A stretch of DNA of 64,000 nt, from positions 115,979 through 179,978 of the forward strand of contig CAWJBI010000055.1 in NCBI GenBank assembly GCA_963841065.1, in the 5' to 3' direction. The notes beneath the pieces are model-generated. The model saw only the letters and a list, made by a program, of their open reading frames with translations, was not told the origin of the DNA and did no database searches. Position 1 is the stretch's first letter; every line of letters starts with the position of its first letter. Below, piece by piece: positions 60,570 to 64,000 of this stretch. The DNA comes from M0108 sp963841065 (lineage in GTDB: Bacteria > Pseudomonadota > Gammaproteobacteria > Chromatiales > Chromatiaceae). The position numbers and the translations under genes are program-made.

Positions 60570-60949
60570 GCACAACGCACGTCGCCGCGCTGCCGTTGCC
60601 GTTACCGGCGGAGACCGAATTCAACGAGGCTGAGGTTCTGCGCCAGATGGTTGACATCATCGTGCGCGAGGCCGATCCGGAGGCCATTATCCTGTTCGGC
60701 TCTCGGGCACGCGGCGATGCCGGCGCGAATTCCGACGTGGACCTGTTGATCATCGAGCGCGATTCCTTCGGCCCGGGCCGCAGCCGCATACGGGAGGCGG
60801 CGCGGCTGTATCAGGCGCTCGGCGATATGCCGGTGTCCAAGGACCTGCTGCTGTACACCCGCGCCGAGGCGGAGCGCTGGCGCGGGTCGTTGAACCATGT
60901 GGTGGCGCGGGCATTCAGCGAAGGACGGGTGCTCTATGGCACAGACTGA
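60566..60949 (+). CDS. MNT-type nucleotidyltransferase (antitoxin)
   Basis: 127 residues. The minimal nucleotidyltransferase signature IILFGSRARGDAGANSDVDLLIIE has the GS and paired Asp residues needed for metal and ATP. Such proteins are encoded beside HEPN proteins, where they act as antitoxins, some by adenylylating the HEPN partner. It overlaps the end of mod by 4 bp and the HEPN gene start by 14 bp, so all are translationally coupled. Confidence 0.87.
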   Translation: MSTTHVAALPLPLPAETEFNEAEVLRQMVDIIVREADPEAIILFGSRARGDAGANSDVDLLIIERDSFGPGRSRIREAARLYQALGDMPVSKDLLLYTRAEAERWRGSLNHVVARAFSEGRVLYGTD

Positions 60950-61338
60950 GCACGCGGCTTCTCTGCTGCGGTTGGCGAGGCGGGATCTCGACCGCCTTGG
61001 AAGCCCTGGGCGGGATGGCGCAGATCGCCGACGTCATCTGTGGGTTTCACGCGCAACAGGCGGTCGAGAAGGCGTTAAAGGCCTGGCTGGCGATACTCGG
61101 CGCACGAGTTATCCGTTGACGCATGACCTGCCACGGCTGTTGCTCACTGCTTCGGCGCGCCGGGGCCGACGCGGAGCGGTTCCGCCCCTTGGCCCGGTTC
61201 ACGCCCTACGCAGTCCAGGCCCGCTACGAGGAGGGTGATCCGGACGCCGACGAGCCACTCGACCGGCCGGCGATCGTCGCCGAGGTGACGGCCCTGTTGA
61301 CGCATGTGACCGCCGTGCTCGACGCGGCGGGGGACTGA
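60936..61338 (+). CDS. HEPN domain protein (toxin), frameshifted
   Basis: About 130 residues over three frames from ATG 60936 (MAQTEHAASLLRLARRDL), then GFHAQQAVEKALKAWLAILGA, which is the most conserved HEPN helix, then ARFTPYAVQARYEEG and VTALLTHVTAVLDAAGD to 61338. Shifts near 60990 and 61100 are needed. HEPN proteins of MNT pairs are usually RNases held in check by the MNT partner. It precedes res by 7 bp. It may be intact if the indels are sequencing errors. Confidence 0.72.
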
Positions 61339-61345
61339 GCCCGCC

Positions 61346-63995
61346 ATGCCGTTACGCGATTTGGAATATCAGGCCCGGGTGCTGACCCGGTTCGATGAGT
61401 ATCTGACCGAGCTTGCGGCGCAGAAGGCGAAGGCCGACAAGATCGCCGCCGCGAATGCGTTGGAGACCGACCCGGACCTGATGCGGCCGGTGCCGAATTT
61501 CCCGGCCAAGACCTGGCGGGCGCTAAAGGAGGCCGGCAAGCTCCCACCAAGCCGGGCCAGGGTGCCGTTCTCGCCCCGCGCCGACGGCATGAAGCGCCCG
61601 GTCCCCAATGTGGTCTTCAAGGTGCCGACGGGCGGCGGTAAGACCTATCTCGCCGTCTCGGCCCTGTCGCGCCTCTTCGGGCGCTACCTGGGGCGCAGCA
61701 CCGGGTTCGTGCTCTGGATCGTCCCCAACGAGGCCATCTACACCCAGACCAAGCGCCAACTGATCAATCGGCAACATCCCTACCGGCAGATGCTCGATGT
61801 CCTCTCGGGCAACCGGGTCCTGCTGCTGGAGAAGGGCGACAAGCTGGACGCACGGGATGTGGACGCCGGCCTGTGCGTCATGCTGCTGATGCTGCAATCG
61901 GCCAATCGGCAGACCAACGATACCTTGCGGATGTTCAAGGATCGGGGCGATGTGCGCGGATTCTTCCCGGACGAGGGCGATCAGGAGGCGCAGGCGCGAA
62001 CACTCAAGGAGACCCCGAACCTGGACGCCTACGCCGCGTCCGCGACCAGCGGTTCCTTCTGGCCCATGGTCAAGGACTCGCTCGGTAATGCGTTGCGGCT
62101 GATCCGCCCCGTCGTGGTCATGGACGAGGGCCACAAGGCGACCCCGGAACTGGCCTTCAAGACCCTCTACGGCTTCAATCCCTGCTTCGTGCTGGAACTG
62201 ACGGCGACCCCGAAGGACGTGGCTTGCCCGCGGCGGCAAGAACCCGAGACCTGCCCGCCCGGCCAATGTGCTGGTGGAGATCACCGGACTGGACGTGGAC
62301 CGGGAGGGCATGATCAAGATGCCGCTCAACCTGGACACGCGCGGGGGCAGCGATTGGCGCGAAACCCTGCGCAACGCCTTGGAGCGGCTGAACGTCCTGG
62401 ATGTCGAGGCGCGGCGGTTCCAGGGGGAGACCGGGCGTTACATCCGCCCCATCCTGCTGGTGCAGGCGGAGCGCACCGGCTCGGAGCAGCGGGACGGCGG
62501 CTTCATCCATGCCCTGGACGTCAAGGAATGGCTGGTCACGGCGGGAATGGACGAGCCCGAGATCGCCATCAAGACCGCCGACACCAATGACCTGGCCGCG
62601 CCTGAAAACCTTGACCTGCTGGACCCGACCAACCGGGTGCGCGTCATCATCACCAAACAGGCGCTACAGGAGGGGTGGGACTGCCCCTTTGCCTACGTGC
62701 TGTGCTCGCTGTCCGCGAGCCATAACGCGAGCGCCCTGACCCAATTGGTTGGGCGCATCCTGCGGCAACCGCACGCGCGGAAGACGGGCGTCGCGGCCCT
62801 GGACGAGTGCTATGTGGTCACGCACCACGCCGACACGGCGGCCGTGGTGGCGGCGATCAAGAGCGGCCTGGAGGAGGACGGGCTGGCCGACCTGGTGCGG
62901 GAGATTCGCATTGCGGACCCGGAGGTGGGCGGGGACGGAAAAGGCCCGCGCACGATCAAGCGACGGCCCGATCTTCGCCAAGACCGAAATCTACCTGCCC
63001 GAGGTACTGCGCGTCGAAGACGGCTCGGTGCGGAAACTCGACTACGAGCAGGACATCCTGTTTGCGCTGGACTGGAGCGGGCTCGACCCGGCACCCTTGG
63101 TCGCGAAGATTCCGGACAACTTCGCAGAGCCCGGAGCAACAGATGCGGCGCATCCGCCTGGTGGATTCGGGTGAGGAGCGGATCGTCTCGGAAGTGACCG
63201 GCAATACTGGGGAGCGCCTGGCCTTCGACCCCGCCTATGCCGTGCGCATGGTGTCGGACATCGTGCCGAACGCCTGGATTGCGCGGGAGATCGTCGGCGA
63301 GCTGGTCGCTGGACTGCAACGCCGGGGCTTCGCGGATGAGACGCTGGGCAAGCTCCACGGGCTGCTGATCGAGCAACTGCGCAGTTGGCTTACCGGCGAG
63401 CGGGACCGGATGGCCGAGGCCCATTTCCGCAAGGAGGTCGCGGCGGGGCGCATCCAGTTCCGGCTACGCACCGACCGACACAATTGGGCGATGCCGTGCG
63501 GACTCGGTGACCTACGAACCCGAAGGGGCGGACCAGATGCTCGGGACAGACGGCGGCCCGCTGCAACGCAGCCTGTTCGCACCGATGTACAAGAACGACC
63601 TGAACCAAGATGAGCGCGAGGTTGCCGTCTACCTGGACGCGGAGAAGTCCCTGGTTTGGTGGCATCGCAACGTCGCACGGCACCAGTATGTGCTTCAGGG
63701 TTGGCGGCGCGAGCGCATCTATCCGGACTTCATCTTTGCCGTGCGGCCTGTCAACCACTACGGCGAGGGCAACCGGCTGGTGGTCATGGAGACCAAGGGG
63801 GACCACCTAGAGGGCAACAGGGACACCGAGTACAAGCGGGCGGTGCTGGACCTGATGACCCAAGCGTTCCAGATCGACCAGACCCAGCGCGTTGGCGAGC
63901 TTTCGATAGTCAACCCGGACGGGACCAGGGTGGAGTGCGACCTGGTGTTGATGAAGGAGTGGAAAACCCGGCTGCCGAAGAAGTTTCAGACCTGA
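61346..63995 (+). CDS. res: Type III restriction endonuclease Res, frameshifted
   Basis: About 880 residues. A superfamily 2 helicase comes first: Walker A VPTGGGKT (about 95-102), DEGHK box, LELTATP, and motif VI-like LTQLVGRILRQPHARKTG. A C-terminal nuclease follows with YPDFIFA and VVMETKGDH, the PD-(D/E)xK pattern of Res subunits. Homology changes frame near 62215-62250, 62965, 63140 and 63500 and ends at TGA 63993-63995. Res translocates or switches on DNA with ATP and cuts near the Mod site. It forms a defence locus with mod; the MNT/HEPN pair is nested between them. Confidence 0.82.
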
Positions 63996-64000
63996 GGTTT

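Overview
This 64 kb window is GC-rich DNA from what looks like a gammaproteobacterium, most likely an autotrophic sulfur-metabolising Chromatiales relative. That placement is inference. It rests on the gammaproteobacterial housekeeping genes (epmA, ubiG, rnt, grxD, mlaA), two SulP transporters and a TauE/SafE transporter, a glycolate oxidase operon, and large multiheme c-type cytochromes, one of them related to octaheme tetrathionate reductase. About seventeen genes carry apparent single-base indels after which the same homology continues at once in another frame. I treat most of these as sequencing or assembly errors and annotate one gene across the frames.

Layout. 1-3.2 kb: 3' end of epmA, a SLC13-type permease missing its N-terminus, and a methionine gamma-lyase. 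3.4-17.3 kb: two parallel modules. In each, a histidine kinase/sigma54-activator pair is divergent from a transporter operon: first two SulP permeases, then a Usp-like gene, a small membrane protein, a TSUP permease and a tandem UspA protein. A good sigma54 promoter sits before the SulP pair. 17.5-24.3 kb: Fic protein, argG, an alpha/beta hydrolase, Fe-superoxide dismutase and a 2OG-Fe(II) oxygenase. 24.35-24.45 kb: a structured palindromic repeat. 24.5-26.3 kb: an N-acetylglutaminylglutamine-type amidotransferase.

26.3-35.1 kb: an IclR regulator divergent from a phosphoketolase/transketolase-like TPP enzyme, a DUF1537 four-carbon acid sugar kinase and glycolate oxidase GlcD-GlcE-GlcF. This looks like a phosphoglycolate-salvage operon. 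I propose, as inference, a glyoxylate to 3-oxo-tetronate to triose-phosphate route.

35.1-36.1 kb: monothiol glutaredoxin and cytochrome b561. 36.3-44.7 kb: an uncharacterised biosynthetic cluster (RibD-type reductase, CDP-alcohol phosphatidyltransferase, membrane sulfatase, FkbM methyltransferase, BchC-like dehydrogenase, altered pterin-synthase homologue, glycosyltransferase, methyltransferase). 44.7-47.2 kb: ubiG, rnt and a TraB/GumN protein.

47.6-57.6 kb: an OmpR-family two-component system followed by two multiheme cytochrome genes. Each is preceded by the same PmrA-like box, carried on a duplicated segment that includes a remnant of the kinase 3' end. A TlpA-like thioredoxin lies between them and rho-independent terminators follow each cytochrome. 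57.7-58.5 kb: mlaA. 58.7-64 kb: a type III restriction-modification locus with a MNT/HEPN toxin-antitoxin pair between mod and res. I saw no tRNA, rRNA or CRISPR array.
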